A stretch of 34,068 nt of DNA, taken from contig VFZP01000014.1 of the NCBI GenBank assembly GCA_016871115.1, forward strand, positions 1 to 34,068, written 5' to 3'. The notes below the pieces were generated by a model. That model was not told where the DNA came from, did not search any database, and saw only the letters and a list, made by a program, of their open reading frames with translations. This DNA comes from Acidobacteriota bacterium (GTDB taxonomy: Bacteria > Acidobacteriota > Terriglobia > Bryobacterales > Bryobacteraceae). The number at the start of each line of letters is the position of its first letter. Position 1 is the stretch's first letter. Position numbers and translations under genes: made by a program. Of the stretch, positions 34,037 through 34,068 are shown piece by piece.

Positions 34037-34068
34037 AATCGAGGTAGCGGAATCTGGTGATTGATCAT

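Overview
The window is GC-rich bacterial DNA whose gene families point to Acidobacteriota, most likely a Solibacter/Bryobacter-type lineage. The signs are an Oar-type TonB-dependent receptor fragment, two CRTAC1 (FG-GAP/VCBS plus ASPIC/UnbV) proteins, a DUF1592/DUF1552 pair with a multiheme cytochrome, and a PadR-ADOP permease pair. The right end is a conserved chromosomal block (rpmH-rnpA-yidD-yidC-khpB-mnmE, all on the minus strand) that normally lies next to dnaA/oriC, so this is chromosomal DNA and not a plasmid or phage.

Layout. 1-1203: a probable transposase remnant (minus) abuts the C-terminal quarter of a TonB-dependent receptor. 1253-3594 (+): a CRTAC1 protein translationally coupled to an ankyrin-repeat protein; the receptor's terminator hairpin contains the CRTAC1 start codon. 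8541-3604 (-): TPR remnant, heptaheme cytochrome, DUF1552 and DUF1592 genes, the last split by an in-frame amber codon. 8659-8583 (-): tRNA-Asp(GTC). 8758-11319 (+): second CRTAC1 protein and an envelope protein of unknown function. 12523-11297 (-): JAB/MPN-like membrane protein split by an in-frame ochre codon. 14649-12683 (-): CpaE-like ATPase and a short-chain dehydrogenase. 14803-17993 (+): small zinc-ribbon protein, PadR regulator with its operator, and a heavily decayed ADOP permease. 18112-19872 (+): a signal-peptide-less subtilase and a stand-alone protein resembling a subtilase propeptide/inhibitor. 21102-19879 (-): MFS transporter. 21288-24778 (+): Aas-like acyltransferase/acyl-ACP synthetase overlapping an Atg22/UMF1-type transporter. 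26368-24810 (-): a zinc-ribbon methyltransferase split by a 654-bp mobile element. 29242-26495 (-): serine hydrolase and a glycosyl-hydrolase-like gene split at an ATGA. 33845-29293 (-): rpmH, rnpA, yidD, yidC, khpB, mnmE.

The accessory genes carry an unusually high load of lesions: in-frame stops in the DUF1592, JAB-like, ADOP, methyltransferase and transposase genes; frameshifts in the TPR, cytochrome, ADOP and glycosyl-hydrolase genes; and one clean insertion. The conserved block at the right end is intact. This suggests either active gene decay or an error-prone assembly that happens to spare the conserved genes.

The best-supported discovery is the insertion. Removing 25495-26148 and one TTGAG duplication rejoins a zinc ribbon to a methyltransferase in frame, giving a 299-residue protein. 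The most interesting candidate systems are the intracellular subtilase with its separate I9-like partner, and the Aas/Atg22-type lipid module.
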